NCBI RefSeq assembly: GCF_014805685.1
Contig: NC_060890.1
Span: forward strand, 14,380,500 to 14,444,499
Direction of reading: 5' to 3'
Length of the DNA: 64,000 nt
DNA from: Silurus meridionalis
Taxonomy: Eukaryota; Chordata; Actinopteri; Siluriformes; Siluridae
Shown: positions 1 to 14,551 of the stretch, one piece after another
How positions within the stretch are numbered: the first letter of the stretch is position 1
How the letters are laid out: every line of letters starts with the position of its first letter
Program-made: the position numbers and the translations under genes
The notes under the pieces: model-generated
Databases searched by the model: none
Told to the model about the DNA's origin: nothing
Seen by the model: the letters and a program-made list of their open reading frames with translations, nothing else

Positions 1-21
1 CTCACACACTCTCTCTTTCTT

Positions 22-82
<61 letters not shown>
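1..82. repeat. (CT)n/(CA)n microsatellite
   Basis: CT dinucleotides to about 69 with TTTC interruptions, then a short CA run. It is cut by the window edge. Confidence 0.9.
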
Positions 83-83
<1 letters not shown>

Positions 84-3000
84 TGTTTTTCTTTCACAGG
101 CCTTGAACATTACTTCCCCTCCCCTCCCTCTGGAAGGCCGGACTGCCCGACTCCAACTCAGCCTTGGCGATAACAGACCACCAGATAAACACGAAAAGCT
201 TTTAACTTAATTCTGTTTGTGTGTGAGATCAATTAGCTTTTCAACAGAGACATTCCTCTGATTATTTGGCCCTGGTTTTAATTATACAGTGATGCTGCAG
301 GCTGTGCAAAACCACAGAAATGTTCACCCTGGATGAAGATGACTTAAAGCTTACTGTGCTTGATGTAGTTGTGGTAGGAGGTGTCATGCATTGGTGAATC
401 TCTGCTCATGATGTTTCAAGCTCAGTTGCTCAGTGTATTCCTTGTTTCAGAAATATCTTTTTGGGAAAGCCAATACTTTCATGTGGTCATAGGTTCTGAT
501 CACACAACAATTTTTTATAAATATGTTTTAATAGCCATACAATGCAGCCTACTCCCTGGATCTCTCACTGTACTAGACAGGACAACATGTTTCACATTTA
601 GGAATGTAATATATCATGCAAATCAATCACTATGTGCCCAACACACTCCACAGAGTAAGAGTAAACACAGACCTTTTATGGCCGCATGTGCATATCATCT
701 TTCTGCTCTAGGCTAAACTGCCTCTGCTAAAGCAAGAGCAATGTGAAAGCCCTTTTCTTCTTCTTCTTCTCTGTTTTTAATAGTCATGCTCCTGTGCTAT
801 TCAACTTAACAAAGAGATAAGCTGCTCATGGGCTTTTGCATATGTGCAGAATTAATCAACTTCGTTGCTTATTTTACTGGGAATAATAACTTTCATGGAG
901 ATCTGTGATAAGTTTATACAAATCATGGCAGTGACTCAGTAACTGAAATTTTACTTATTGTTGTGATGGCTGAAAAAAAAAAGAGGATGAATAAATAATG
1001 TTATTTACTATTGACTGGCAGAGAGCCATTCCTGGGCACCTGAAGCAAGGTTCTTCACCATCAACTGTTTAGCTATATGCTTGGATTATAACCTGTCTCA
1101 GTTGTAGATTGGATTGGCTAAAAACAAATTCCTAATAAATAAGTGTAAATGATGCATCTTTCTCTCCCTGTGCCCAGTAGCTTTTAAGGTTTATCTCTTT
1201 TCCCCTTCTTTGAAGTTGACAAGCTAAAAAGTCAGTTTTAATTTTTGATTTTTCAAATTGAACTGTAAATCAAGTCAATGTTTTTCCAAGAAGTCCAAAT
1301 CATTAATTTTAAGGGCAATTATATGATGATGTGTATGAAGTATTGCTCACCCGAAACTACCTGGCTCACAACCATAGCATTCTCTACGTTTGACAGCAAG
1401 TTTTGTGGCTTTATCTTGTGTCTGCCTGTAGATGAATTGCCTTTGAAGAAAGTTTGTCTTTATGTGCTAGTGTGTGTTTACATGTTCATGTGTACAAGAC
1501 ATACTGGTTGGTGTTTAGACCACCAGGCAGGATGATGGAAATTCTGCTTGAAAAAGTCACCTGGATGATGCTGGTCCTGTATGTGATATGAAGATGAGGT
1601 GGGTTCTTCTGCCCCCACCATGAGCACCTTAATTGCTGCAGTGATGATTTTGAAAAGACAGATAAACTATCAGATCAGGCAGCCCACATCACACACTCCA
1701 TCTTCATACAGGTGTAATGGTCTAGCAGTTTCCTTTACCATTAATCTGGAAAGAGCTGAACAGTCTGCATCAGTGTAAGAATGCATGGCAGTCCAGCCAT
1801 TAGAAGCTAACAAAACAAAGCTTCAGCATGGGGGGAACAGTGGCAGGGTGGACAGTTGGTGTTATAATTACATCTTAAACAGGTCGTTAGAGGAAGGTCA
1901 ACTTGTTCTGACACCACACCTGGTGGCCGACCCATTGAAGATGGCTAAGAAAGATTAGTGTTAGCACTAGATTGGACACATCTTGATCAAACTCATTATA
2001 GCACACAGCACGCCATGATGATAAAAAAAAAAAAAAAAAAAAAGTAGTGAAGGGGATAAAAAGCTTACTTCACCAGGGGTGAAATCAAAATGCTGAAGCA
2101 AATAATAGCTTGGACAATCAGTTTGAAGCAGACTTCAAAAGGAGTACCAGTATGGGTGGAAACTTTCTCCTCTAGGTTTTTCATTGCAGGTATGTGTTAA
2201 ATAACAGAGGCCTGCTTCATAACACACCATATGCCATTAATGACAAATCATAGTCCTCATGGTTGGTATTCATTAGAAAACACTCTGTGACAAGGTGTGG
2301 GCTATTATGTGAAGATGTCGTTTAGGGAGTCAACTTCCGTGTCTCCAGCAATGTTTTCAAATTAGTTTAAAAATATTGGTAACATTTTTCAAATCATAAA
2401 GTATATTATATGCACCATATTCAGCTTTTATTATATTTAGTCAAATGCACTTTGAGCAAAATTTAGAAATGACTATTTAAATGCCTTGCACAAGGAAGTA
2501 CTGGAAGTTACATGTTACAATCTATTAGCCAGTGTAATACTTTCAACTATTTTCAGTCATTACTTGCTTCACTTTATTTTGCATGGATATGACTAAATTT
2601 ACAGTGGTACAATTTTAGAAGAAAACCAATTTATGTCTTTATAAAAAATGACCTTGAAACAAACAGAAAAATAATATAAAACCTAACCAGAAATTGGCAA
2701 AAACAAAGAAATGACGTTTTTTTTTTTCATTTTAGTCTTGCATTTCACGTAGTTCTATCTGTAAATTACATTTCAATATCTAAATGCTGACTAACTAATA
2801 ATATAATATTATAATTATATATTAATGTGTGCGTGTATATGTAAATAAATTGACAACTAAACATCATAAATAAAACACACTTGAATAGTAAATTCTTTTG
2901 GCATAAAATATCATTTAGATTTTAAATACATAAGGTGTTCATCTAATTATACTTTTAACATAATCACATTTAATTATTTGAAGAAGTATTATTTTAAAGT

Positions 3001-4664
3001 GTTGAAGAGATAATAAGCTACCATTTAATAATGTATGAACCATGATAAAACTGCATAATTTTGCATGCATATAAACTGTTAATTCTGGTATTTAGTTATT
3101 AAGCTGACACACAGTCTAACCACTTGTCTTGACTAGTTGCAATTTTCATATAAAATATCGTATAAATGCAAATGAAAGGGCCGATTTAGATTCGACCAAT
3201 TTTTTTGCGTTCTTTACGTTGATACAGTGAAATCTTGTAATCTTGCATGTTGTTCACTAGTGTCAAATAGGAAACATCACCACCTTCCCAGTAAAAGACA
3301 CATCTGAAGATAGCTTTGAACTGTCAGCTCAGTCAAAGTGCATCTCCTTAAGCTTAATTACAGCAATGAAGTGACATGTCAGTAATTAGTGGAATTATAT
3401 ACAACATACTCATATACACATAACATGCCTTTAAATCAATGGAGCCTGTACACTGTTTTACACCTTGTCTTTTGAATAATTATGAGCAAAGAGCGAGTAC
3501 CAAATATAAACATAATGGTTGTTTGGCTCATATTTATAACAACCACAGAAAACGATGATCTTTAAATGGCAATTAAATCATACTTCCTTATTACCCACCT
3601 TCAAACCATAATAACTTCAAGCATTCCCCAAATCCCCATTACGGAATAAAGTAATTTGTTTAAAGAATCATTTTCAGTTTTGGTGTTTATTCCATAGAGA
3701 AATCTCTGTTTGACTGTTTTACTGTTTGATAGGGCTCATAAATGAATTTAGACTATTACAGGCCTGCATGCTTATAGGTTTCTATATACTTATAACAGTG
3801 TGTCTCAAAGAGTTGTTCCGATTGTAATTTCAGCCTAATGACAGGCTCATTCTAAGGTTTTTATTTTTATTTTTTTTAGTAAAACAACAACAACATTCCA
3901 GAAAACTGAGTTCAACATTTTAGAAAACAGCATGGAACAGTTTCGGAAAGGCAATGATTTGAGTGTGACAGTCAGATTTCCACACGTTTGGCTATGTAAT
4001 GTATGATGAAGCTTTCAGTAAGGAAATATTTATTAAATATTTATAATATTTATTATTTAGTCTTGGGTGTCAGCTCTTTGTAACAGTCAGTAGGTTTTAG
4101 ACACAGGAGAGTCTTCCGGACAGAGGGGTGTAAGCTTAGTGGTTTCTCAATAACATGACAAGTGTACAAACCTGCTTTTGATGTCTTTAAGAGGGTGAAA
4201 GTTGTTCTTGATTCCTTGTATAATCTTAAACAAGACCAATGTCAAATGCGTATCTGGGACACAAAGGAATGAAATGAGAGAGGCTTCACTTTCTCATGTG
4301 CCCAGACTGTGTAATATTGACATATTAGCATCTTCTATTAATGTGCAAATACCATTTACTAGTGTATAAACCAAAGTCTGGTTCAGATTGACGAGGGTCA
4401 TGCAGGTTCCTGTGCAGTTGTGGCTGGAGTGTGTGATGACAGAGCAGCAGCAAACAGGTTTGGTGTGACTGTCTGAGTGCTGCCTCAGGCCCCCGACACA
4501 CCTGTGCTTTGGTGTAGTGTAAAGCCTGTTTTCCCAGACTGTGTGTGTGTTTATGTATATATGTTTGGGGGATTTGCTTAGGGGGTTGAAAGGATGAACA
4601 GGAACTGAAGTATCAAGGAGCTTTTAGTGAAAAAACTCGTTGCAGCAGTACAACTATGTCTTAT
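83..4664. other. Intergenic, no gene seen
   Basis: A/T-rich unique sequence downstream of bahcc1. A pure A run lies at 2023-2043. About 160-290 and 3340-3410 are complex and rich in TAATTA/ATTA-type sites and could be conserved noncoding elements, but that needs alignment. No coding exon recognised. Confidence 0.6.

Positions 4665-5380
<716 letters not shown>

Positions 5381-5452
<72 letters not shown>
5381..5452. repeat. (CA)n microsatellite
   Basis: About 36 uninterrupted CA units. Confidence 0.95.
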
Positions 5453-5458
<6 letters not shown>

Positions 5459-8400
5459 ATATCCCACAGGCAGGGCAAGTCATATAAGTTCCATTAATGA
5501 CATTGCAGCAATCTATCTTTATATACAGTGGCACTATGCCTCTCAGTCATCCAAACACACCCATTGCTAGGTGGCCAGCTGTCCAACCTCCACTGGATGG
5601 CACCTTGAATCAATCAATGTTAAATGCAGAAAAAAACTCAGATATGATATCTCTAAAAGGGTCATTTTTTTGCAATTAGATTTAGTCACTTTCTTATGAC
5701 GTTGACTCCACAATACATTAAAAAATACAAAAATCATGTTTCATATTATAATGTGATATGAAAGCAGTTACCTTGCATGGAGCAAATGACACTTGACCAT
5801 AAATGCCTTGGTTTTTCTCCCAGCCTGCCATTCCTCACTCTATTGAGCTGCCATAAAAAGATAGCCAACTGAATGGCATGACTCACGTTAGAATATCATC
5901 AGAGTAGCTCTGGCTGAGCACGTGTCTGAGTTCACACTGGCCCATCGCTACTCTTGTCTCCAAGAAAATGTGATATTTTAAAAGCAGGTCTGCATAAACA
6001 CTGACTTAGTGAAGGAAGTGTTTGATTTAGACATGTTTAAGAGCTTGGCAGAATGCCGTGCTGCAGCGGGCTTGGCTTGGCTCGTCAGTAACAGTGTGAG
6101 GGATCAGCAGCTGGTGGGGGGTCTCATTTACACCCCCCTGGGAGTGCTTGATTGACAGCCTAACACACTCCCATTATGAAAGCACAGTGACATGTTCCAC
6201 ATGCTTTCGAAAGGCGAGCAAAAGAGAACTGTACCTCAGGGATAGTGAATAGGGTGAAAAAAGAGTGACAGGAGAGAAGAGAATAAATGTTAGGTGTGAC
6301 CACCACCAGCACAGTTGAAAAAACACACAGTGGAATAGTTGATCCAAAAAAATACATATACGATGACAAAATCTGGGTATACACATAAAAACATTAAGCC
6401 ATGAATTTTTTTTTTAAACTTGTGCAATGTTTATGAAACACAGCATTAATAGCATTTCGAGAGCTGAGCACCAGAACATATCATTTCTCCGGTGTAGTCT
6501 CTGGTTTAGCAACTCCCTAGGGATGGATAGGCTATTAAGTGATTTTAGTGCAACTGAATTATCCCCAGTGTCCAAATCTCTCCCCTGTCAATTGCAGGAA
6601 CATGTTTTAGTGTGGAGAGTGACAAGTTAAAATCAGAATATGAGCAAATGGCTTTGTCCAAAATGTTCTGTGGAGATCACATTTAAACCAGTTACTTTAT
6701 TGGCCACAATTCAGCAAAAATAAATTTTTTTACAAAAGATTGCGGCAGCAGAACCCAACCTGCATAAAGGAGGTGACTCATGAACTATTAGAAAAAATTT
6801 GCGTGAGAGATGTGATACACCAACTTTCATCAAATAACTGCCACTCCTTCTTTTGTAATAACTGAGGCTTACTGACACAGAAGAGGCTTATTTGGATAAC
6901 TGTGACTACACAGAATGATGCTTGTTAAGTAGGGAAGAGTTTTAACTTTACTGACAGCAGATTTACTGTATTCACTTTGGATCACTATGGTCCAGGCCTG
7001 GTAATGATTGTTTCTGGTGTCATCAGATGAGTGGATATAGCCAGAGGGGGAAGAAATTACCTTCTCAGGTACAAGAGCAAATAGTTCCTTAGGTAAAATA
7101 TACTAAAATATACTAGGTAAATTATGTGTCTCAAATGCTGGCAGTTATAATTTTATTATACTTTATGTAAAATTACATAATTCTATATATTATGTAAATG
7201 CATTCGTGTAAAAACACAACAGTATGAAAGTATATTTGAAATAGTATTATTTAAACACAGTTAAGTATGCTTGACACAGTTTTTAAAAATATTTAATGTA
7301 TAAAAACATATATTAAAAACATTTGCACATTTCAGCACACCATTAATCATCATTGTATTAATGAGTGTGGCTGCAAGTGCATTAACCTACTGTAGAATAA
7401 GAACACTGAATACAGCAGAAAAATAAAGTTTAGTGCATTTTAGTGTACTATTATGTGCACTGAAATGAAAGAAGTCTCAAAAGCTGAATAATGACAACTA
7501 AATAACCTCTCAGCCAAGAGCAAGCATTATAAATATACCTAGATATATTTATTATGATAGGCATTGTATAATATACCTGTATGTGTTTTTGAGATTTCTG
7601 GAAGATTCCTGAATGTCAACAACCTGCCTTTTTTTTTGTTTTTAGGGTTTTCCTCTCTTTTTTTTTGGTGAAAGCATTATAAGGCAAAAAATTCAACTCA
7701 TGGCATGAATAACTTTTTATTTTGAAATATAGTAAGTCAAAGTTAAAAGAACTATAAAAAAGAAAATCTAGTAGTACTACTAGTAGTAAATTACCGATTC
7801 TTGACAGTAATGTTTTTGTATAATAACAGATCTCTGCAAAAAACAACATTGCCAGTAAGCTGCACTAATTTACTAAATATTTTTAATTATGTAATTATAT
7901 TATGCAGTCAAGATACCTATTGTAATTAAAATTTTTAAATATATCCTTTTTTAAAAACATATTACATAATTTTTAAACGTATTGTCTGTCATTGTGCTTT
8001 TTCCAGTGAGATACAGGTATGAAACCAACAAATAAAAATATTGAACAGAGAAAATGATACATACGCAGTAGAATACAGACCACACACAAAAACAGCAAGC
8101 ATGATAAGGTGTAATGGTGAATAAGATGATAATAGGCAGAAAGGTTGCAGAAAGTAGGTGCATGATACAGATTGATACTCTCTGCAAATCAGTCAGAGCA
8201 TATGGAAGAAATCCCTGCATAGACTCCATGCAGTCATCATACCTCTGATTGTGCTTCTTGCAGGAGTGTCCGGGGTGATGAGACCCCTGCAAGTCTTTCC
8301 TCCATCACAGTGTTTGCTGGGGGTAGGGGGGTTACCATGGAAACTGCTCACTGTGATGGCCACTGCTGCGTGGGACTTTAATGAAAGACATGTTGGGGGT

Positions 8401-8488
8401 GGGGGAGGTGTGCAATGGTTTCTCCTGTGCATTAGAATGCCACTATCGTAACCACTGCATGAAGAGATGCGCTCTCTACTACCAGCGG
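5453..8488. other. Intergenic, no gene seen
   Basis: A/T-rich unique sequence, especially 7080-7980. A slightly GC-richer block near 5880-6180 has no recognisable coding content. Confidence 0.55.
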
Positions 8489-8531
8489 TGTGTTTGTGTG
8501 TACGTGTGTGCATATGTGTGTGTGTGTGTGT

Positions 8532-8567
<36 letters not shown>

Positions 8568-8659
8568 CCAGATTTTTATCATTAAATGTAAAACCCTTTG
8601 TTGAGCACAGAGTGATTCACTGGAACTGGAAATTATTCATAGGGATAAAAGGATAGAGA

Positions 8660-8719
<60 letters not shown>
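8489..8719. repeat. Inverted pair of (TG)n and (CA)n arrays
   Basis: TG-rich array 8489-8566 and CA array 8664-8719 separated by about 97 bp. The arrays are reverse complements, so one strand can fold back. Confidence 0.9.
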
Positions 8720-8721
<2 letters not shown>

Positions 8722-8929
8722 CACTCATATTTATGAATGCATTTGGTGAATGTGTGGTGGAATGAGTAGCCTATGACATGTCAGTGCAACGACGTGCTAC
8801 AATCTTTTTATTTGACAGCTTTGTTTTAGGCCTAAAGCATGTGTATCTGCCGTGCATACATTGAAAAAAATAATTTTGCCTTAAACATATAAAAAAACTA
8901 AAATGTTTCATAACATTGCTGAGCTTTTT

Positions 8930-9664
8930 AACTAATTAAACTTTTACTTAAATTTAACATGATGCATTGCAATATCTCAAAATAATGTTCCTCAACGTAA
9001 CATTGCAAAAACTTTAAATATATATAATCACCTACAGGACATAATATCATTAAAATATTTAGAGAAACTGGCGAAATTTCTGAGCGAAAAGTGCAAAAAT
9101 CAATATTGGATACCCATGATCTTCAGGCCCTCACTTTGCACTGAATTAAAAACAGGCATGATTCTCCAATGAAAATCACTGAATGGTCTCAGAAACAACA
9201 TTTTTAAAAATAATTGTAAACACAGTTCACTGTACCATCCACAAATGCAAGTTAAAGCTCTACAATGCAAAGGCATAGTGGAATACTCTTCCGTGGTCAA
9301 ACTAATCAAGATTTGTAATTCTTTTTACAAACCATAGACGCCCCATCTTCTGGACTAAAAAGTGCTCAGTTCAAAAGCCCACATCTCTAATTGTGTGTTA
9401 GTGCATTACTAAATATGGGCAGCTTGCACATTTGGAAAGACACCATCAATGCTAAAAGGTATATACAGGTTTTAGATGATGTATTTTTCAGAGAAGGCCT
9501 TGCATATTTCAGCAAGACAATCCTGAACTGCATTCTACATATATTACAACAGCATGGCTTTGTAGTAGAACAATCCAACTGCTGACATTTTTGAGAGATT
9601 TGACATTTTATTTAATTTTTTTTTACATATTATACAGTGTTCAACTTTTTTGAAATTGTGGTTG
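8930..9664 (+). mobile_element. Decayed Tc1/mariner element (fish type)
   Basis: Degenerate plus-strand transposase remnants. Around 9105-9330 the sequence matches the helix-turn-helix to catalytic part of a common fish Tc1-like family. At 9415-9583 the frame reads DTINAKRYIQVLDD and ILQQHGFVVEQSNC, compared with the family DTINAERYIQVLEQ pattern. The 3' end (cagtgttcaacttttttg, 9638-9655) matches the usual terminal sequence. Stops, frame changes and deletions make it dead. The 5' limit is approximate. Confidence 0.8.
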
Positions 9665-10140
9665 TATTTAAATAGCAATGAAATATGTACCTAAAGATAA
9701 ACATTGTTTTCTGTTTTGAATAAAAATATAATAATCTGTTTTGAAAAAAAATATAATATTCAATAAAATGAACAAATGGTTATAAATTTAGTAATGGTGT
9801 AATATTTTTCATTTAACTGTGTCCATCACTAATTTTGACAAAAGTGTTTATACTCATTCTTCTTTATCTCTAATGAACCACAAACACATTCTTTCTATGA
9901 ACATTTTACTATTCACTTCCTTCCTATCTCTCTTTCTCACACTCATTCTCTCCTTTTACTCATTCAGTTTCACCCACACACAACCTCACACTGTCTTCTG
10001 TCATAGCAGTTTTGATGGATTACCTGCCCAGGGTGACTGTCTGCCAACAGCAGAGAATGAGAATAGAGTTGAATAGCTGGGGGCTTTTCTAAGCGTCCTG
10101 TCTCTCCCCTGACTCAGCAAGACAGACAGACACTAATACA
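9665..10140. other. Intergenic, no gene seen
   Basis: A/T-rich, then ordinary unique sequence; nothing recognised. Confidence 0.5.
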
Positions 10141-10163
10141 CATAGGCACACACACACACACAT

Positions 10164-10231
<68 letters not shown>
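10141..10231. repeat. (CA)n microsatellite
   Basis: CA units with one tg interruption near 10162. Confidence 0.95.
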
Positions 10232-10233
<2 letters not shown>

Positions 10234-12980
10234 CATCCCCCATGTGTGTGGAGGTTAAAGAGATGGTTGTTTTACCACAGCCAGAGCTCTAGCCACGTTT
10301 CTCACTGGAGAATACGCCTGAAAGTTTTGCTGCTGTTTTAGCAAATGGTCTTCTTGTATATGTAGACAAGGACTGCAGATGTTTCTTCCTCTGGGAGAAA
10401 GTATATAGGAATTAGGATTTGCACAGTTTATACACTCTTTGAAAACTGCTTGTGGGCTCCCAGCTACCATGGCAAATGCTTAGAATGTGGTCACACGTGA
10501 TTCCTTCCAAACTTAACAAGAAGAAGACCAGAATTCTGCCCACTTCATGAAGTGGGTGACACTCATGTGGTGACTCCGTAGACAGTTTATTGCATTACCT
10601 TGATAGCAAGAAGACAAAGTTTATTATGAGTAAGTTGTTTGACTTCCAACTTAATGCACTATAATGTGAAAAAAACAAGGACACCTCCATGTTTGTCATT
10701 TGTTAACAACAAGCTAGCTAAGCAAACTATGTGTGATATTTTCCTCTTCAAACAGCAATCTGTATAGTCACTGTTATAGGTTTGCTATAGATTTGATCTG
10801 TATGTTAATTAATGTAAATACTTGCATATATAGCATTACATATTTTAAATTAAGAAGTGCTACTCTGTTTTCTGCTAATACCGTTTGTGCAAATATGCTG
10901 ATTTAAAGCTAGTTGCTGAACTTGGAGTTGAGTGGTTCCACAGTAGGACGCTCTTTATTTCTTAGTGGGAGGTTGAAAAAAAAAGAGTCATGACCTTTAG
11001 TCAAATGCAGTATTATTTATGTTTGTGTGAGTATGAATAGGTTGTGTGAATGCGTATTATTGGGAGATTTTGAGCTGCATGGTCTAAAAATTTCCCCTTG
11101 CTTACTGCCATATTTTTCTGGTTAGGTACTGGTGTTTCCCATTGTTGGAAACCTATAGACTATAATTTAGAGGACAAACTAAGGCCCTGGAGAGGAAAAA
11201 ATAATCTATTCTTTACCCACATTCTGCTTACTACTGCAGTCCAGCCCAGAAGATCTGCATATCTGTCATCTGTTTCCATAAACTTTTCTTTTGCTTTTTA
11301 GAAGATCAGTGAAGGGTATCTTTGAGGAGTGTTTTTTTTTGAAGACTGCAGATTTGGTGAAGTAACACCAGATAAACCAGGAGAAACAGAGTTATAGACA
11401 CACATTGTGGATTAGTAGTCATGTAAACAGAGACCATACAAACAACAGATCCCAAATGTGGTAGGCTTGCGAGTAGCACTGATGTGTTGAGGCAGTAAGT
11501 AAATCAACGTATTACTGACTGGAAACCCCTTTACTGTGCTCCATTGCAAAAGAACAATCAATCGTCAGCCTAAGATTAATGCTTACAGCCAAAAGCAACA
11601 GCAGCACACAGACAGATGCCCAAAATCTTTGATCTGGCCTTTCTTGCAATTGCAAATTTTTTATAATAATCCGATATATTACTGTTCTGTCCACTCTTTC
11701 ATTACTCTTTTATTATACATTGCTTTAGTCACTCATGAAAAAAAGACTTAAGCATATAATAATAAGCATGGAATGAAAAACAAGACACTTCAAAGCCTTG
11801 TAGCTACAAGCGTCCTACTCAATTTGTGTTGTATACTGCATGTCTGAGTCAGTTATGTAGAAGGTTTTTGCATTGGCAGTCTAGAGTAGGCAGGAGTGTG
11901 GACTTTTCTCTTTGATGAGGCAGATTCCTGGGAAAGCTGCTGTGGGCCAATTTGTCTGTGGTCGCAAGACACGCAGAGGAAAGTGGAGCCCTTGGCCTCC
12001 CAGAGCGTCAGCCTGGCACTGGTGGGCTGGGTGGCGGGCTGGGCAGGCAGGAACTGCTGTGCCATCTTGTGCCAACATGTGCGAGTAGTTACAAAGATCA
12101 ACCACCACCAGACGAGCTCAGCACGGGCGGCTCTAATGCCAGAGGCACACACACACCTCACACACACATGCTGAGTGCAGACACACTCCGCTGTGTTCCT
12201 TCTATGAATTTCTTTTCCTCTCTCGTATCTTCATGCTTGCAATTTGTGTTTTTCTCTACTCAATTGAAAGGATGGTACAGGCATAAAGGAAGGGAGTGCA
12301 TACTGAAACAGTAATGCAAACACATGCATGAGTTCTGTGCAAATTAATTTAAATGCAGTGTTATAATTAGACTAAAGAACCATTACAATTTTACATTCAT
12401 TTACACAAATAGAGCTAGAATGTAGTAGGTAATAAATTATGTAACTGCAGATTTTTGTTGCATTATTTTTTTACTAAATGCAAAAGAAAAATATGTCAGA
12501 AAGGTGCCAGTGCTCTGATATTTCATGTATTGTCTGTGGCTTCTTTGTGGGAGTCATCTTCCATTCTAAGTTTACAGTAAATATATTTTTAGTTGGCGGG
12601 CGAGACAAGGCAGGCTATGTGGCTGAGATGTGTTAACTGAGCTGCAAACCTGACCATCCCCTGGGCAATAGTGGGCAGTTAGTATTGCATGAGCACAGTG
12701 TGTGAGAGAGATCTAGTATTCATGTGTGATAAATCCACAGGGGATGCAGCCTCCTATCATTGAAACCATCTTCTTTCTGGACTCTGAAATAAAGCTGAAG
12801 GGAGGAAGCCATCCCTCAGCATGAATGTACTCACACACATATTGTATGAACAGAACCAGGGACATTCTGAACGTATAAAAACGCCAATTAACACCAGTCT
12901 GATACTGAGAATTGGTAGGAGGCCTGAAATGCTGGATTTGCTGGATCACATTTGACATTATAAATACTGTGATATTGAGA
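10232..12980. other. Intergenic, no gene seen
   Basis: Unique sequence. A clearly GC-richer, complex 240-bp block at about 11890-12130 is open on both strands, but no family could be named and no splice structure fits. It may be a noncoding element. Confidence 0.5.
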
Positions 12981-13096
12981 ATCTGTCTTAAATTCATGTT
13001 GCCATCATGTCATCATGTCTCACATAACCTATTAATAGGAATTCTAATAGAAATTCTTGTTATCAATATAATAATATCAATATCAGAAAAATATTA

Positions 13097-13169
<73 letters not shown>

Positions 13170-13284
13170 TGTATATATAGGATATATATCTTGCTACTAT
13201 TTAATATTTTTCTGATATTGATATTGAGCAGTAATCAAGACTCTGATGTTAACAAGAATTTCTATTAGAATTCCTATTTAAGAC

Positions 13285-13288
<4 letters not shown>
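12981..13288. repeat. Fold-back (inverted) repeat around a (TA)n array
   Basis: Arms on both sides of a TA array (13098-13168) are reverse complements. 13037-13062 pairs with 13250-13275 (26 bp, perfect), 13074-13096 with 13202-13224 (23 bp, perfect), and 12981-12990 with 13279-13288 (10 bp, perfect). The left arm carries about 43 extra bases. This resembles a fold-back MITE whose centre expanded into TA. Confidence 0.85.

Positions 13289-13351
<63 letters not shown>
13289..13351. repeat. (TA)n microsatellite
   Basis: Directly abuts the outer end of the right fold-back arm. Confidence 0.95.
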
Positions 13352-13353
<2 letters not shown>

Positions 13354-14302
13354 GACAAACCATATACCATATAATCTCAGTATTTGAAGATAGTGGTGAT
13401 ACGTGATATATTACATTATAGTGTTTTCATGCTGATATTAAAGATATAATTGTACTCTTAAAGGTGACCAACAAAGATTAACCAATAAAATTTAGCACTG
13501 AAAGTGCCCAAATGTGAATGTAAATGTGAAATTCTGTACTGTGACTTCAAAATCACCTAGTTTGGTGTTGTTTTTAAAAAAACTCATGCTTCCTGATGGT
13601 GCAACAAAAAATAATGTACTATGCTGCTCTGTGATTCAGCATGAGTAGCAGAAGTTGGCTAACTTCCTGGATCACAGATGTAGTATGTTTTAGCAGTCAC
13701 CCTCTCTGTTTTTTTTAGTTGATCAAGATCAATATCTTTGACTCTTATCTCTGTATCAAATCAGTATCTGTATCAAATCAGAAATTGAAAACTTGGATTA
13801 GTGTCATTTCTGAGAGAATGGCACTGAACTTCCAGCAAAGCTGATCTCTAGAAAATAATATTTTGATAATAAAATAAATAATTGAATGGCATAATGGTGA
13901 TATTATTGATAAGCTAAAAGTGTTTGAAACATGAAAAGTGTGTATCTTGATTTTTTTCCCCCTGACAATTACATTATATTAACATCCATTAATATCCAAC
14001 TCTTTAATGCAAAATTCAGTGGTACTGTTTGTACATTTGTTCATGGCATCCATTAAAGAATTAGGGCTCCCCCACCTCCTGAATCCCAATTTAACCCTGT
14101 TGCAGAAGGACACTGAAAAAGGGGGAAGGAGAGAATATGAATGAGAGTCAAGGGAACAGGAAGTGAGACTCAAAAGGCAGCAGAGAGAGTAGCCACACTT
14201 GTAATGACAGGATTTGCTTTAACTCCCCACTGAGTCGCTTATTAGCGTATCATTTTTATTTTTTACCACCCCCTAACTGCAGCTGCTTCACATTCACATC
14301 TA
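13352..14302. other. Intergenic, no gene seen
   Basis: A/T-rich unique sequence; no feature recognised. Confidence 0.5.
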
Positions 14303-14450
14303 AGGGAGTTTTTCCTTGCCACAGTCACCATGGCTTGCTTTTTAGAGATAAATGCACATATTTCACGTTACCTCTTAAATTCTGTAAAGCTGCTTAGAGA
14401 CAATGTCCGTTGTGATAAGCGCTATAGAAATAAACTTGACTTGACTTGAC
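14303..14450 (+). mobile_element. 3' end of a LINE/SINE-like fish repeat
   Basis: The block begins gggagtttttccttgccaca and continues through tctgtaaagctgctt and agcgctatagaaataaa to a tail of three TTGAC units. This arrangement is a widespread fish non-LTR retroelement tail. The family was named from memory of the pattern only. Confidence 0.6.
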
Positions 14451-14487
14451 AAGGGAAGAAACAGAATAACATAGCTAAATGTTGGTT

Positions 14488-14490
<3 letters not shown>

Positions 14491-14546
<56 letters not shown>
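14491..14546. repeat. (CT)n microsatellite
   Basis: About 28 CT units. Confidence 0.95.

Positions 14547-14551
<5 letters not shown>

Noticed and set aside
9391..9585. 64-codon plus-strand frame as a small gene
   Set aside because: Its sequence is a decayed piece of a Tc1-like transposase.
11896..12314. Overlapping open frames in the GC-richer block near 12 kb
   Set aside because: Both strands are open, the composition is simply GC-rich, no motif is recognisable, and no splice sites or partner exons are nearby.
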